Shown: positions 47,210 to 58,484 of the stretch, piece by piece
Position numbering within the stretch: position 1 is the stretch's first letter
Layout: each line of letters begins with the position of its first letter
NCBI GenBank assembly: GCA_964019695.1
Contig: OZ026521.1
Location: 34,135,601 to 34,199,600 of the forward strand
Source: Loripinus fragilis
Lineage: Eukaryota; Mollusca; Bivalvia; Lucinida; Lucinidae
Length of the DNA: 64,000 nt
Direction: 5' to 3'
Notes under the pieces: generated by a model
What the model was told of the DNA's origin: nothing
Database searches by the model: none
The model's input: only the letters and a program-made list of their open reading frames with translations
Made by a program: the position numbers and the translations under genes

Positions 47210-48105
47210 ACCTTAATTTAACCACCGCCTTAAAAGAAGAATTAAAAAAAGGACACAGCCAATACCATATATATTTATCAGGCCAAAAAAGAGTTTTTTG
47301 TTTACATTTGTTGATTTTATACACTTCTTGCAATAGTCGATTTTAAAAGCTCATCAGAGCTATGTTGTATTGTTTGATACCTGCCAACTAAAAATAATGC
47401 TTATCTTATCTTAACTAACGGTGGGACCACGGGCTACGACCTTGTATTCATAGCAGAAAAAGATCAAGTGAGAGTAAAAGTAAATGAAGTTAAAATTTAT
47501 CAATATGAATAACAGTTCACATCTTGCCAGACTTTATCAGTGAAAATTGGAGAAACGGGAATACACCTTTTTGCTTGCGGTTCTGCAGGGCCGCAATCAT
47601 TTGAAATGAAATAGTGATACCCTCTGCCATTTTGCCTATTTATATAAACCTGCCGAGCACTTGTGGGAAGAAGACGTTTAAATGACCAATATTGAACCGC
47701 AAGTAAAGATAACTATTGAAAGCGGAAATACTGTTAGCATAACATTAGGGTAAACTTTTAAGAGTTCAGAAAAGTCCTCAAATAAACACACAATCAATTG
47801 AAAACAAAGCCATCTAAACGAGCCTCACATTATGTGATTTTTATCTACATTGTAAGATAATTTACATGGATTAATGAACTGCCTTATGACTGACATTACA
47901 GACAGTTTTATGCACCCGAAGGGGGCATACATAGTACCCAATCACTAGTAATTAATCCCACTGTTCATTTTAAGTGCCTGAGTCTTCATATTGTGTCTGG
48001 AGCATACCTCCATTACTGTTAAAGGTAGGAATTCCAAAGACGGTATGTGGATGCATCTTAGGATGCAAAGTGTTTGAACTTTGAAACTATTTGAGGGTCA
48101 CTGAT
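47210..48105. other. No gene seen
   Basis: AT-rich, no supported frame. A GAATTCCAAAGACGGTATGTGG fragment near 48030 belongs to the 49-kb tandem repeat. Confidence 0.4.
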
Positions 48106-48109
48106 GAAA

Positions 48110-48690
48110 GCAAATAAGGTTGCAAAGATCAGGAATCGATACAATCAAGTACCACACCTGACCCAGGCTACCAATGGGAAAGTAACAAACTCACAGAAGA
48201 CACCACAAACGAGAGCCAAGAGGTCAGCCCTTTCCCAGCAGGTGACCACGAAGCACATATAAACAGACGCGCACAAAACATAGCAAACACAAGACAGAAC
48301 AAAAACATAAAAGATCCACAAAAGATGTACCGCCTTGGAACGGTCAGTAAAATATTTTACTGGAGGGCTTAAACCGGTTTAACGGCGCCAACCTCACCCT
48401 TAATTCAGATGTAGATCAAGACACACAGAAAGTCAAAAGTATCGCAGAAAGCTACCCTTAAAGCATTCCTCAATACCTAAAACCTTCACTAAGCGATAAT
48501 TTGTCTGGAAAACCAATTTTTGGTCTTCTTGTGTGGCCGCTTAAGACAGGTTTACTGTAAATTTACGCGCACAAAGACACAGCAAACACAAGACAGAACA
48601 AAAACACAAAAGATCCACAAAAGAAGAACCGCCTTGGAACAGTCAGTAAAATATTTCACTGGAGGGCTTAAACCGGTTTAAGCCTAAATG
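48110..48690 (-). repeat. ATCAGGAATCGATACAATC repeat, reversed, partly duplicated
   Basis: 48110-48412 is the reverse of 50055-50350. Its GATCCACAAAAGA to AAACCGGTTTA part recurs at 48565-48683. Between them 48431-48559 is a partial ACAGTAAAACCTGTC MITE. Confidence 0.7.
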
Positions 48691-48692
48691 GA

Positions 48693-49056
48693 GGAAACTA
48701 GCGGAAATTAGCTAGTCTGGCCCAGGAAATATGCACACTCTAGTTTCAGTTCTTTGGTGCAGTCTTTGCTTCCAAAGGATACCTTTTTAAGAACATATTT
48801 GATTTTACTACAGCTGGTGACTGGGACTGTGTGGCGGCGGTAGAACGTCTCCCTGCCCTTCACTATAGTGTAGATTTTATTTTCTTGTCCCTTGCGATCA
48901 TCGGTTTCATTGTGGAACTTTGAAACTATTTGAGGGTCACTGATGAAGCCTAAATGGCTGAAACTAGCTAGTCTGGCCCAGGAAATATGCACACTCTAGT
49001 TTCAGTTCTTTGGTGCAGTCTTTGCTTCCAAAGGATACCTTTTTAAGAACATATTT
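48693..49056 (-). repeat. Inverted copies of the 256-bp tandem repeat
   Basis: Reverse complement of the 46-kb array, with a period of 256 between the two ACCTTTTTAAGAAC landmarks (48781 and 49037). With 46017-46577 it makes arms about 2.1 kb apart that enclose the gypsy relic. Confidence 0.8.
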
Positions 49057-49770
49057 GTGTATCATTTTTGGGGTCACTTTGACCTTGACCTCTTGCATCA
49101 GTCATCCTAGAATAATGGTGTCCCGAGCATATCTCAGTATTTCGTGTTTGGATGCATTTTGGTGTTTTTGATTGTTGCGTACTATTTTGGGGTCACTGTG
49201 ACCTTGACCTCTGACTTTGGTTTTTAAAATTCGTTTGTGGAGCATATCTCCTATATGATATAGAAATCCCATATTGGGGATACATATTGGGCTAGTGGAA
49301 TGTTGCAAACTGTTTTAAGTCACTGTGACCTTGAACTCTGGCCTCAAAACTTGAAAAAAACATATCCCCAACTTATCTCTCACATTTTTTGAGGCAACAA
49401 TCTCTTTTGTGTGTGGATGCATCAGGATGTTGGAAATTGTAGCATACTACTTTTGTGCAACTGTGACCTTGACCTCTGGCCTCAGTTGTGTAAAAATCGT
49501 GTACTGAGTATGTCTTCTATATTATAGGACATAGAAATCTCAAATTTGGTATGTGGATACATCTATCGGCTACGGTGTGCCATCTACTGTTTTCAGGTCT
49601 CTGTGACCTTGACCTCTAGCTACAGTTCTAGATAGGTTGAGCCCAGACAATATCTGTATATTATATATTATGGAATCTAAAATTTGGTGTGTGGATACAT
49701 TTTGGGGTAGCAGAGTGTCACATACTGCTTCTGGGCCACACTGACCCTGGCCTCTGGCCTTGTTTAAAGA
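49057..49770 (+). repeat. Tandem repeat, 120-140 bp, TGTGACCTTGACCTC
   Basis: The landmark (GTGACCTTGACCTC or close variants) occurs at about 49076, 49197, 49325, 49464, 49605 and 49738. Units also share GGAGCATATCTCC and GGATACATxTTGGG. Confidence 0.8.
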
Positions 49771-49787
49771 AAAATAGAGGAAGCCCA

Positions 49788-49950
49788 GGTAACAGGAAAC
49801 GTTTCTGAAACGTTTGTGTTTGGTTTCATGAAGGCTTGATTAAACGTATCGATTTAGAAAAGCTATATAAACGTTTCACATAGGTTTGTTTAAACGTAAC
49901 CCTTCAGAAACGTTATATATAAAGATTTCACATAGGTACTGGTTACTGCC
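49788..49950. repeat. AAACGTTTC short repeats
   Basis: GAAACGTTTCTGAAACGTTT and several TAAACGTTTCACATAGG or TTTAAACGTAAC variants lie within 160 bases; the core AACGTT is itself palindromic. Confidence 0.55.
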
Positions 49951-50054
49951 AAGAAACAGCCACAAAAAGTTGTTATTGAAAATTAAACAAATTCTAATAT
50001 ATATGTAGATAATTGTTGGTAAATAAATGAACCTTGATCCACATCTGAACAAAG

Positions 50055-50350
50055 GGTGAGGTTGGCGCCGTGAAACCGGTTTAAGCCCTGCAGTAAAAAT
50101 ATTTTTACTGACCGTTCCAAGGTGATGCTTCTTTTGTGGATCATTTTTGCTATTTATATTTTGTGTTTGTCATGTTGTCTTGTCTGTTCATTGCTGCCTT
50201 GTGGCCACCTGCTGGGAAAAGGCTGACCTGTTGGCTCTCGTTTGCAATGCTTTATTTTGTTTTTGTCACTTTCTCATGTGGTACCCTGGGTCAAGTGTGG
50301 TACTCTGTTGTATCGATTCTTGATATTTGCCACCTTTTTGTACTTTGTGA
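50055..50350 (+). repeat. ATCGATTCYTGAT repeat, forward copy
   Basis: GGTTGGCGCCGTGAAACCGG to TATCGATTCTTGATATTTGC. Relatives at 48110-48412 (reverse), 52600-52796, 53464-53557 and 43240-43330 (reverse). Confidence 0.7.
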
Positions 50351-50379
50351 CTTAGTACTGTGGTTTTGGCAGCCTGAAG

Positions 50380-50715
50380 CCTCCATGCGAGTTTAACATT
50401 TTTTGTGCTTCATCAACAGCAGAATCTAGAGCAAAAATTTAGTACCAGAAAAATGTATTTTAGCCCCCTTTGGCTTAGGCTGCTGTCCATTCTAAGGCGG
50501 CACTTCTGTTGTTGTTGATTAGTACTCCCATTGTGGGATCCTGTAATTGTTCTGTGTTTTGTTGTGCATTACTTTATGTCCATTCTAGTTTTGCAATCAT
50601 CTTGATGGGGAATAGAGAGCCAATTGCTTTGCTTAGTTTGTCTTTCTTGTGATTGTTGTGTGGCTCTTCCTCGTGGTGTCAAAGGTTTGTCTACAGTTTG
50701 TGATTGTGATATTTC
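50380..50715 (+). mobile_element. Penelope-like 3' UTR fragment joined to a LINE
   Basis: Tail family from the CTCCATGCGAG landmark to TTTGTGATTGTGATATTTC, then it changes directly into a CR1/Jockey-like RT at about 50718. The tail lacks its usual last 20 or so bases, so the junction is a truncation or a chimera. Confidence 0.5.
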
Positions 50716-50717
50716 AT

Positions 50718-51970
50718 GACTACCGTCCAATATCCCTGAAATGTATATTATGTAAAACAATGGAGCACATAATTGCATCCAACTTATGCAAACACTTTAA
50801 CCGAAACATTATACTTTATGACCTACAGCATGGCTTCCGCGAGAAAAGATCATGTGAAACCTAACTAATCCAGCTTGTGGAAGACCTTGCTAGAGGCATG
50901 ACTTCAGATAAGCAGTCAGACCTTATCTTACTAGATTTTAGCAAGGCTTCGATAAGGTAAACCATCTTAAATTGCTTCATAAACTTCAACTGCATGGCGT
51001 TCAGGGCAAGACACTTGGGTGGAATAAATCCTTCTTAATTGGGAGAACACAGTGTGTAGTCCTTGATGGTGACAGTTCGACTGAACTTCCAGTCTCTTCA
51101 GGGGTTCCACAAGGATCAGTCTTGGCCCCGATACTTTTCCTGCTTTATATTAATGACCTGCCTGACAATATACAACTTAATGTGCATCTATTTGCAAATG
51201 ACATGGCAGTGTATTTGACAGTTCAAGGACAGGAAGATGCAAATATTCCCCAAGATGACCTTAATGATCTCTGAGAGTGGGAAAAGCATGGGATATGAAA
51301 TTTAATCCATCCAAGTGTCAAGTCCTGCACATATCCAGGTCTCGCAGGCCAATCAAACATTCTTACACTATGCATGTACATGTTCTGGACTTTATAGACC
51401 ATGCACGGTACCTTGGTGTTGACATCGCATCTGACCTAAATTTCAACTATCACATCAACCTCGTCACAGCAAATGCTTCAAAAAGTTTAGGTTTTCTTAA
51501 AAGAAACATTAAAACAAAACATCCGGGTATATGTGAGGCAGCCTATAAAACTACAGTAAGACCGCAGGTTGAATACACTTCATCCGTTTGGAGTCTGTAC
51601 ACTAAAAAAGACATCCATAAGGTAAAGATGGTTCAGAGAAGGGCTACTCGCTGGATTATCAGCTCCTACTCTCCATACCAAAGTGTTATGGAACTCCAAC
51701 AATAACAGAGAAGAGTTGATGCTAAAGTTGTAATGATGTTTAAAATTATACATGGCCTTGTTGCCATACCTGTGCCACCATGCTTTGAACAACCAATGAG
51801 ATCGACATGGCATAGCCACCGCTTGCATTACGTCAGATTCATACAACAGCAAATTATTACAAATTTGCCTTTTCCCCTCAAGTACTGTTGTATATTGGAA
51901 AAAGCTTCCAGCTTAGGTCGTACTTCTGCCCACCCTGGACCAGTTGAGTGTGGCAGTACAGGCGCATAAT
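50718..51970 (+). pseudogene. CR1/Jockey-like non-LTR reverse transcriptase, broken
   Basis: The frames read in turn DYRPISL, LYDLQHGFREKRSCET, stop, LIQLVEDLARGM with LILLDFSKA, a one-base loss at about 50950, KLLHKLQLHGVQGK-like sequence, SSGVPQGSVLAPILFLLYIN, and LFANDMAVYL. A TGA plus shift follows at 51272, then MKFNPSKCQVLHIS, RPQVEYTSSVWSLY, MVQRRATRWII and finally MMFKIIHGLVAIPVPP. The catalytic FADD is FAND, so it would be inactive even without the stops. Family placement (CR1/Jockey group) is by motif style. Confidence 0.85.
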
Positions 51971-52042
51971 CATCACATTCCATAACTCAACACAAGTTGT
52001 TTTTATCCTGTTTTTATCTCTTCTTGTACATGTACTTTTAAC

Positions 52043-52044
<2 letters not shown>

Positions 52045-52097
<53 letters not shown>
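52045..52097 (+). repeat. (CT)26 microsatellite
   Basis: Uninterrupted CT dinucleotides immediately after the LINE relic. Confidence 0.95.
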
Positions 52098-52103
<6 letters not shown>

Positions 52104-52324
52104 GATAAAAGATAAAAAGATCAAAACAGAATATGACGATTTAGGGGGACACTTGCACCACCTGGCACACAGCATGACTAAACTTTGCCAATATAGGGAG
52201 CAGGACAATGCAGGTTGGGAGGGCATTCCAGTGTATGATAGTTCTGGGGGAAAACTGTATTTATAATAGTTTGTAGAGGTGGAGTTCCGCTTGTATGCCA
52301 GGGATGGACGAATTTAGACTCCCT

Positions 52325-52796
52325 GCGATTAGGTATTAGATACTCAGATGCTGGAATTGCAACAAGGTCAACTTTGATCTACCCTTTTTCTTTTTCTTAA
52401 ACTTAGTACCATGACTGTTAGGCGTATACTCAAACCCTTCTTTATCGTGGCATCTCCTTTATGGCGGCATTTGCATATCACATTTATTTTCAGGTACAAT
52501 GCCAGCTAGCGATTGTTTACATCCAACATATTGGAGGGTGATCTTTAATCTCTCAACTCCAGCAAAATATAAAAAAGTTACGAATTTTGGCATTCATATC
52601 TGTAAACTGTCTTGTGTTTGCTATGTTTTGTGCGCGTCTGTTTATATGTGCTTTGTGGTCACCTGCTGGGAAAGGGCTGACCTCTTGGCTCTCGTTTGTG
52701 GTGTCTTCTGTGAGTTTGTCACTTTCCCATTGGTATCCTGGGTCAGGTGTGGTACTTGATTGTATCGATTCCTGATCTTTGCACCATTACTTACTT
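52325..52796 (+). repeat. Donor-like sequence for the chimeric copy at 53384
   Basis: 52327-52412 (TAGGTATTAGATACTCAGATG through TTAGTACC) and 52707-52796 (TTCTGTGAGTTTGTCAC through CACCATTACTTACTTTT) recur fused at 53384-53557. The 294 bases between them are absent there. Confidence 0.75.
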
Positions 52797-53302
52797 TTAC
52801 AATAACCATACAGAAATCATTATTTTGAAATATGACGGCTACCCCTACCCATGAAATCCCTGCAGTAAAACCCCTAAAATCCGCTGGTCTATTTTTTGAC
52901 AGCCATTATCTGCCGTCTAGACGTAAGGGCTGATTCCCGCCCATTTTAGGTCACGTTAACTCCTTACTTGGAAAATTTCCCACGGGTACAAAGTATGAAA
53001 CGCATTTAGCATATTTAAACACATTGTATAGTGATGTTTATTTTCGCGAAAATTACCAACACTTCCGAAACTCGATAAGGCCCAATAAAAAAAATGTTCC
53101 AATAACGAAACCTTTGCAGCGTAAATTCCATGCAATATAAACATAGTGACGTGCTTAAACGGTCAAATTCTACTTATTTCAAGGGCATATTCTAGCTGTT
53201 TATACCAAAGCGTGTAACCTCAAGCAAGCACTTTGCAATTATGAAAAAATGTAAAAAATACGTTAGTTGTATTTCCGGTCAGAGTTAATGATGATTCAGT
53301 TA

Positions 53303-53710
53303 GGCCTAAATGAAATATATGTGTGGTTCCTGTTGCATACCAACAAAATTTAGGGTAGGTAGGTAGGGAAATTATTAAATTTTAGGTATTAGATACTCAG
53401 ATGCTGGAATTGCAACAAGGTCAACTTTGATCTACCCTTTTTCTTTTTCTTAAACTTAGTACCTTCTGTGAGTTTGTCACTTTCCCATTGGTATCCTGGG
53501 TCAGGTGTGGTACTTGATTGTATCGATTCCTGATCTTTGCACCATTACTTACTTTTGTTATAACATTTAACAAAGAAAATAGTGACAAAATCTGAAAAAG
53601 TGTCCATTTTAGGTATTTTTTTCTCCAAAGACCAATTTAATGTTTAGGGTAGGGTAAGAAAAAATAAGGTAGGTAGGCAACAGGAACCACACATATATTT
53701 CATTTAAGCC
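53303..53710. mobile_element. TIR element with captured chimeric insert
   Basis: 408 bp with about 34-bp inverted ends (GGCCTAAATGAAATATATG / GGCTTAAATGAAATATATG), flanked by TTA on both sides (53300-53302, 53711-53713), suggesting a PIF/Harbinger-like MITE. Its interior (53384-53557) is a fused duplicate of two segments lying 0.6-1.2 kb upstream. Confidence 0.7.
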
Positions 53711-53884
53711 TTAGCTACAAATGTTTCAAAATCGATTTTTGGTGAGTTACATATGTAGTTCAACAGTTGAAAAAAATCTTGGTGATACGGCTTTCCATAT
53801 TTTGATATTTTCATTTTAAGTGAATGACGCGATAAAGGAGTCGCCATTGCCACCTGGGAAGAAAACAACATGGCTACATAAAAA

Positions 53885-55189
53885 CAAGGCCGTCGTCGGC
53901 GGTCTGGCAGGGAGGCGAGTGCCGGACCACTTTTTTAGCTGAGTATGCCTCCCGCCATGTGCCTTTTTTCTCGTTTCAGCTTTTTTTTACCTCTGATTTT
54001 ATTCAATCTGCCACAATTTATTGAACGCTCACTGCACGTGTCATCAATAGACCGATCCAGCCAAGGTGTGAAAACATTGAAAAATTATTATGACACCCGC
54101 TTGATTAATTCCATAATTAAATCGGATGGCCTAAACTTATGGAGTGTGTCAAGAGAAAACCAAACGTAGCTGCATGCGAACATCAAAGGCGCAGACCAGC
54201 CTACACATCTGCGTAGTCTGATCAGCGGCTTTAGTGTTAGCTCCCAGGGAAGTATAATTGATAAACTTTCTCCACGCAAAATTTCAGCATTCTAGCTAAT
54301 CTCTGTAACTGAGTAGGTTGGTTTGAGTCTTGCATGGCTGAAAAGCCTGAAAACAGGTCTTCTCGTTGAGGTCCAGATAATATCTATGATCCAGTTTCAT
54401 TTCCCTCAAGTTGACAATTCGTTTTTTTCCCTTATAAATTATTAACATGTCGAGCGGCACGTTTTGGCTTGACATATATGAGCATCGTAAGCCTGTGTTG
54501 TTACAATGCATTCCGTTACGGATGTACATGTCCAGCCTGTTCCAATTCAGCCCAAGACTTTTCGCCAAATCGGTTCCCCGAACGTGCATTCGACTTTAAT
54601 GAGCCTGAGCAGAGAAGTGTTTAGCCGTCGTGGTTCGGCAGTAGGCCCTGGCTCCAATACGATGAAGCCAACGATCTCATGTTATGCCTACCGAAGCCAA
54701 AATATAGATGAAGCTGCAGGCTTCATCTAACGGGTGTTCTAATTGAAAAGACGCTAGACTATGTGTATATCTTTTCGAAAACACGACTTTTGAATTACCA
54801 CCAAGGATCAGTGCTAAAAGTACTTTGCCAAAATCTGCGGGTACATAGATAAAATAATGCCAAAGAAACATGCTGAAGAAAAAAAGTAAAATAACTTGTG
54901 ACTGTCTGAAAACAATTTTGTCCAGCATTTGGTTTCTCATGCGAAAAGAGATATCTTTTCTAGCAAAAGATTGTGACCAGAACGACTAAAATCCGGTCCC
55001 AAACGCATTAAACCCTATTAAAAACGCACATAGAAGCGCTCAAAATCCAAAAAAAATTCTCGGGTGAGCCCCCAAACCCCCCTTACGAGAGGGGGAATAA
55101 TCCCCCTCTCGTGTAATCCCCCTCTCGTGCCTTCGGCACTCGATGAATTCCTCCGCCTGACCACTTTTAAATACACGGCGACGGCCCTG
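53885..55189. mobile_element. TIR element, CARGGCCGTCG family, copy 3
   Basis: 1305 bp, the cleanest uninterrupted copy, alignable end to end with copy 1. The flanks give only a weak duplication (TAAAA versus CAAAA). It contains the CAGACCAGCC repeat block at 54180-54420, also found alone elsewhere. Confidence 0.8.
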
Positions 55190-56049
55190 CAAAAGCGGAA
55201 ATTTTAAAATGCTGATAAATTATCAGCAATCTTTATCATTATGGGGCTTCAAAGAAAGGATTTATAAAGCTACTAAGGTAGAATAAATTTCACTGGTTAA
55301 TTTTGTGTGTTTGCAAATAAGTGCCGCAATAAAGGATCAGGAGTCCATCATAACCTGCACGTAATCCTCGCGAGGGGGTGTTGCAGAATCTAAAGAAAGA
55401 AAAAAGAAAGAAAGAAGAAAGACATACATGCTAAGAATAAGGAGTTTTGCACATTTTTGTAGCAATCAACGAGGCAAGCCCTCCTTTTAAAAAGGAAAAT
55501 TACTGACATCAAGGGGCGTAAGGTGTTAGTACACAATTACAGTCTTCCGGTTTGGTAGCCCACGAAAATAATACCTTTAGAAATTTAGCACTTGCCGTTT
55601 CTGGGCCCTTTATGGCGTAAATGGGTGCTTTATTCGACTTTAAATGTAGATGTGATTCAACATTGGTCTATGTTTGTCAGGCTGATGCAGAAAAATGCAT
55701 CTTTGTGTGGACTATTTTGTCACAGACTCCCCAGCGCACTCCCCAGGTAACGTCTGACGCGGGTCGGATTTCAGCCCGGATTTTTTGACTGTTCCCCAAA
55801 GAACGGAGAATGCTGAGAAAACGAGATTATCAAGGTAGGTTGTCTTTTCACTCTTTTTATAGGCGAATGACAGATCTTGCCACTCACAGACAGAAAAAAG
55901 TCCAAGCAATGTCCTGGAAAAATTTGCAGATGCTCGAATTCTGCCTTTTTACATGGAGTTGAATGGGACCGATTAATTGTGCACCGAACCCGTAATGCAG
56001 TCAAAGTCCAAATTATTTTTAGGCCGAAAAACAAACTCAACAAACCAGT
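55190..56049. other. No gene seen
   Basis: A (GAAA)n-like tract near 55395-55425. No frame has support. The 3' part may hold distal PCF11 promoter elements. Confidence 0.35.
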
Positions 56050-56241
56050 CAAGTGATCAAAGGTTTTCATTGGATAATAGAATAAGCCAATCAAACGAAT
56101 AGGAAGTGTCACGAGCTCGTCGCCATTGAAGACGTTACAAGTTTTATTCCGTTTCCCATATTTCTAAAAAATGTGTACCTTTAACGTTTAGAGACTGGTC
56201 AAGTATTTAGCTGAAGTGTTCTTTGACATACCGCAAACACG
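56050..56241 (+). promoter_or_regulatory. Probable PCF11 promoter and 5' UTR
   Basis: In the 190 bases before the PCF11 ATG there is a CCAAT box at 56087-56091, a reverse CCAAT (ATTGG) at 56069-56073, and a GCCATTG YY1-like site near 56122. No TATA box is evident. This composition fits a housekeeping promoter. The transcription start is not determined. Confidence 0.4.
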
Positions 56242-56400
56242 ATGGCCTACATAGAAGAAGTAATGAACGAGTACAGGACTTCTCTGCGGGACCTGCATTT
56301 CAACAGCAAGCCGTTGATAAACATGTTGACGATGTTGGCCGAAGAAAACGAACAACATGCGCCGCGGATTGTGAAAGTCATTGAAGATGAAATACTAAAG
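56242..56400 (+). CDS. PCF11: PCF11 exon 1 (start of CID domain), partial gene
   Basis: 53 codons from ATG with a phase 0 end at a GT donor. Pcf11 is a subunit of cleavage factor II in pre-mRNA 3'-end processing; its N-terminal CID binds the phosphorylated CTD of RNA polymerase II in the nucleus. The exon reads MAYIEEVMNEYRTSLRDLHF, then NSKPLINMLTMLAEEN and HAPRIVKVIEDEILK. The FNSKPxINMLTxLAEEN block is diagnostic of metazoan PCF11. The exon boundary falls where I recall the human first coding exon ending. I find no second PCF11 exon up to 64000, so intron 1 exceeds 7.5 kb. The rest of the gene is outside the window. Confidence 0.9.
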
Positions 56401-56942
56401 GTTTTTGTCTCCCGATACTAAGCTAATTTTTTTTTTTAATTTTCAGATGTTTTCCCACATGTTTAGGTGTAACGCTTAAAGGACCGATTACTCATTTGCT
56501 TTATCAGGAAGTTTTGAAAGACACACAATGGGTTGAGGCGATACAAATGGATTTTAGAATTCTTTAGAACTTTTTAAATCTGAAAATGCTGACAAAAATG
56601 TGCTAGAATGAAAAATGCAGAAACTGGTGTTTAAATAATTTAAAATCTTTTCTTTCTTTCTCTATATACTGCCAGACCCTCTTGCGAGTATTATCGGCAG
56701 GTTGTACACTCCTTCGTTGCTGTTGTTTTTGTTGTTGATTCTTCTGCCAATATAACACTGGCTGTATCCTCTTGGTGCTTCTTTGAACTATGCTTTCTCT
56801 AGGTGCAAAACTCTAAGTGAAATAGGTCTTCGAGCGAGTTATATTTTTGTTTTCTTTTGATAAAATTTAAATTAATTGAATAATATATAATAAATTCTTA
56901 TGATTCGTTTCTTTTTTGTATATAATTATAGCTGTATGAATT

Positions 56943-57398
56943 CTAGTTAATGAGTCTTCCTGTAGATCTCAGGAACGTGCCGAATGCTGTCTTTAACTCC
57001 AAATTAATAGCCCTGCATATTCCATCTATATTTCCTGTCAAGACTTTAAGGTTGATATCTGTCTGGATTATTGTGTTTCTGGCTAGGATTTCCTCTATAT
57101 CTCTTTCAAGAACCTGTCGTTGTGAATCATACTTTTGACACTTGAATATGTAATGGTCAATTGTTTCTTTTTCTGAGCATAAGTCACAGTTAGGGGATTT
57201 ATTTTTGTCAATTTTTGATGTTAAGTAGTTTAAACCAACTTGACCAGTTATGAGTTGATTTATAATGGCTTCAACCTTTCTATCTCCAATGCTAGGCTGT
57301 GATTTCCCTACTTCTGTAATAACATCTTGTAATGTGTCAGATTTGGGGGAATTGACATAAATCTTCTGCCATTTTTCTGTAACTTCTTGTTTCATCAA
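56943..57398 (-). pseudogene. Non-LTR retrotransposon ORF2 C-terminus in PCF11 intron 1
   Basis: A 151-codon open frame on the minus strand contains GQVGLNYLTSKI and CDLCSEKETIDHYIFKC, the CxxC...HxxxxC knuckle found at the end of ORF2 in several LINE clades (Jockey/I/R1-like). There is no upstream RT or endonuclease, so this is a truncated insertion. It lies antisense in PCF11 intron 1. Confidence 0.7.
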
Positions 57399-57437
57399 TG
57401 TTAGTAGTATTGACCTGTCTGCTACCCCTTCAAAAAA

Positions 57438-57716
57438 GTCTTCTTGCAGGATGAAAGCCTACAAGTAACCATATCTAAATTACCGTGGGGGTTCTAAACC
57501 TGCACAGGTGGTGACTTTCCCTGCACAGAGGCCATCCAGTTAACGTTCCAATCTGAAGGACGATGTACTAAGCATCATTCCTAAAAATGACACTAGAGAA
57601 AGCGTGTTCGGACAGTGACGGACAGGGAACTTTTCCTTGCCGCCAGCGGGGATCGAACCTGGGACATCTAGCACCAGAGGCAAGTGCCTAACCATTTAGC
57701 TTCCTCGTTTTCTCAT
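57438..57716 (-). repeat. tRNA-derived SINE, separate family
   Basis: The minus-strand head reads AAATGGTTAGGCACTTGCC (A box) and CCCAGGTTCGATCCCCGC (B box). The body CACCACCTGTGCAGG differs from the other SINEs here. Located in PCF11 intron 1. Confidence 0.7.
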
Positions 57717-58149
57717 CAATAAATGAATGTTACACTAGTTTTTAGTTGTTGGGTTGGATTTTTTTCTTGTTATCAATCAGTTGTCCCCATTTTTCCTATA
57801 TTTACAATAACACATTTTGCAACAGGGCTGCTTGCGTTTTGCGCGAAACTGTAAGCTACAGCAGGTAGTGATTGACAAGGAGGAATCAGTTACATCTGGT
57901 GTCCGATTCTTTTCCTCATTAATATAAATGATCTGCCTGATGCGGTCTGCTCCCGGTGAGACTATTGTCTGATTATACACTACAGCCATTTACCTCAAGG
58001 TGATACAGGATCAATTTGGCGTCGGCCCTCGGACATAGTCCGAAAATAGTTCCAGATGTCCGAGTCTTTGCTGTCCATTTTGGACAGTTTGTCCGAGACA
58101 ATTGTACAGTAATGCACACTGATGCAAGTATTTTTGTTTTAAAAAACGA

Positions 58150-58310
58150 TCACTGATCAGAGCTCTCACTAACTGACGATTAGCAGTTATGAACTCCCAT
58201 TTTGGTGCTGGGAATCCTATTTTTTGAAAGAGGCTATATTCTTTTGTATTGTGAGACTCCGACTTTTTGGCAAAAGGGGGCTCTGGGACTCTTAGTGAGA
58301 GCTCTGACTG
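58150..58310. repeat. Palindromic repeat
   Basis: CAGAGCTCTCACTAA pairs with TTAGTGAGAGCTCTG. Short hairpin-type MITE in PCF11 intron 1. Confidence 0.5.
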
Positions 58311-58484
58311 ATTGGCCAAATTTCTTTAAGAATTAGACTGGTTTGCTTAATTTTACATGGTAATTACTAATTACTTCCCTCTCTGGAATTCCATCCCTGA
58401 CTCTGATTGCATGCTTGCAAAGCCTTGATGCTTTCAAGGCTGCTGTCTGCAAGCTGCAGCACTCACGCCCTAAAATTCTCAAAA

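Noticed and set aside
48708..48992. 94-codon frame ending ECAYFLGQTS
   Set aside because: It is the 256-bp tandem repeat read through; the same phrase ends several repeat units on both sides.
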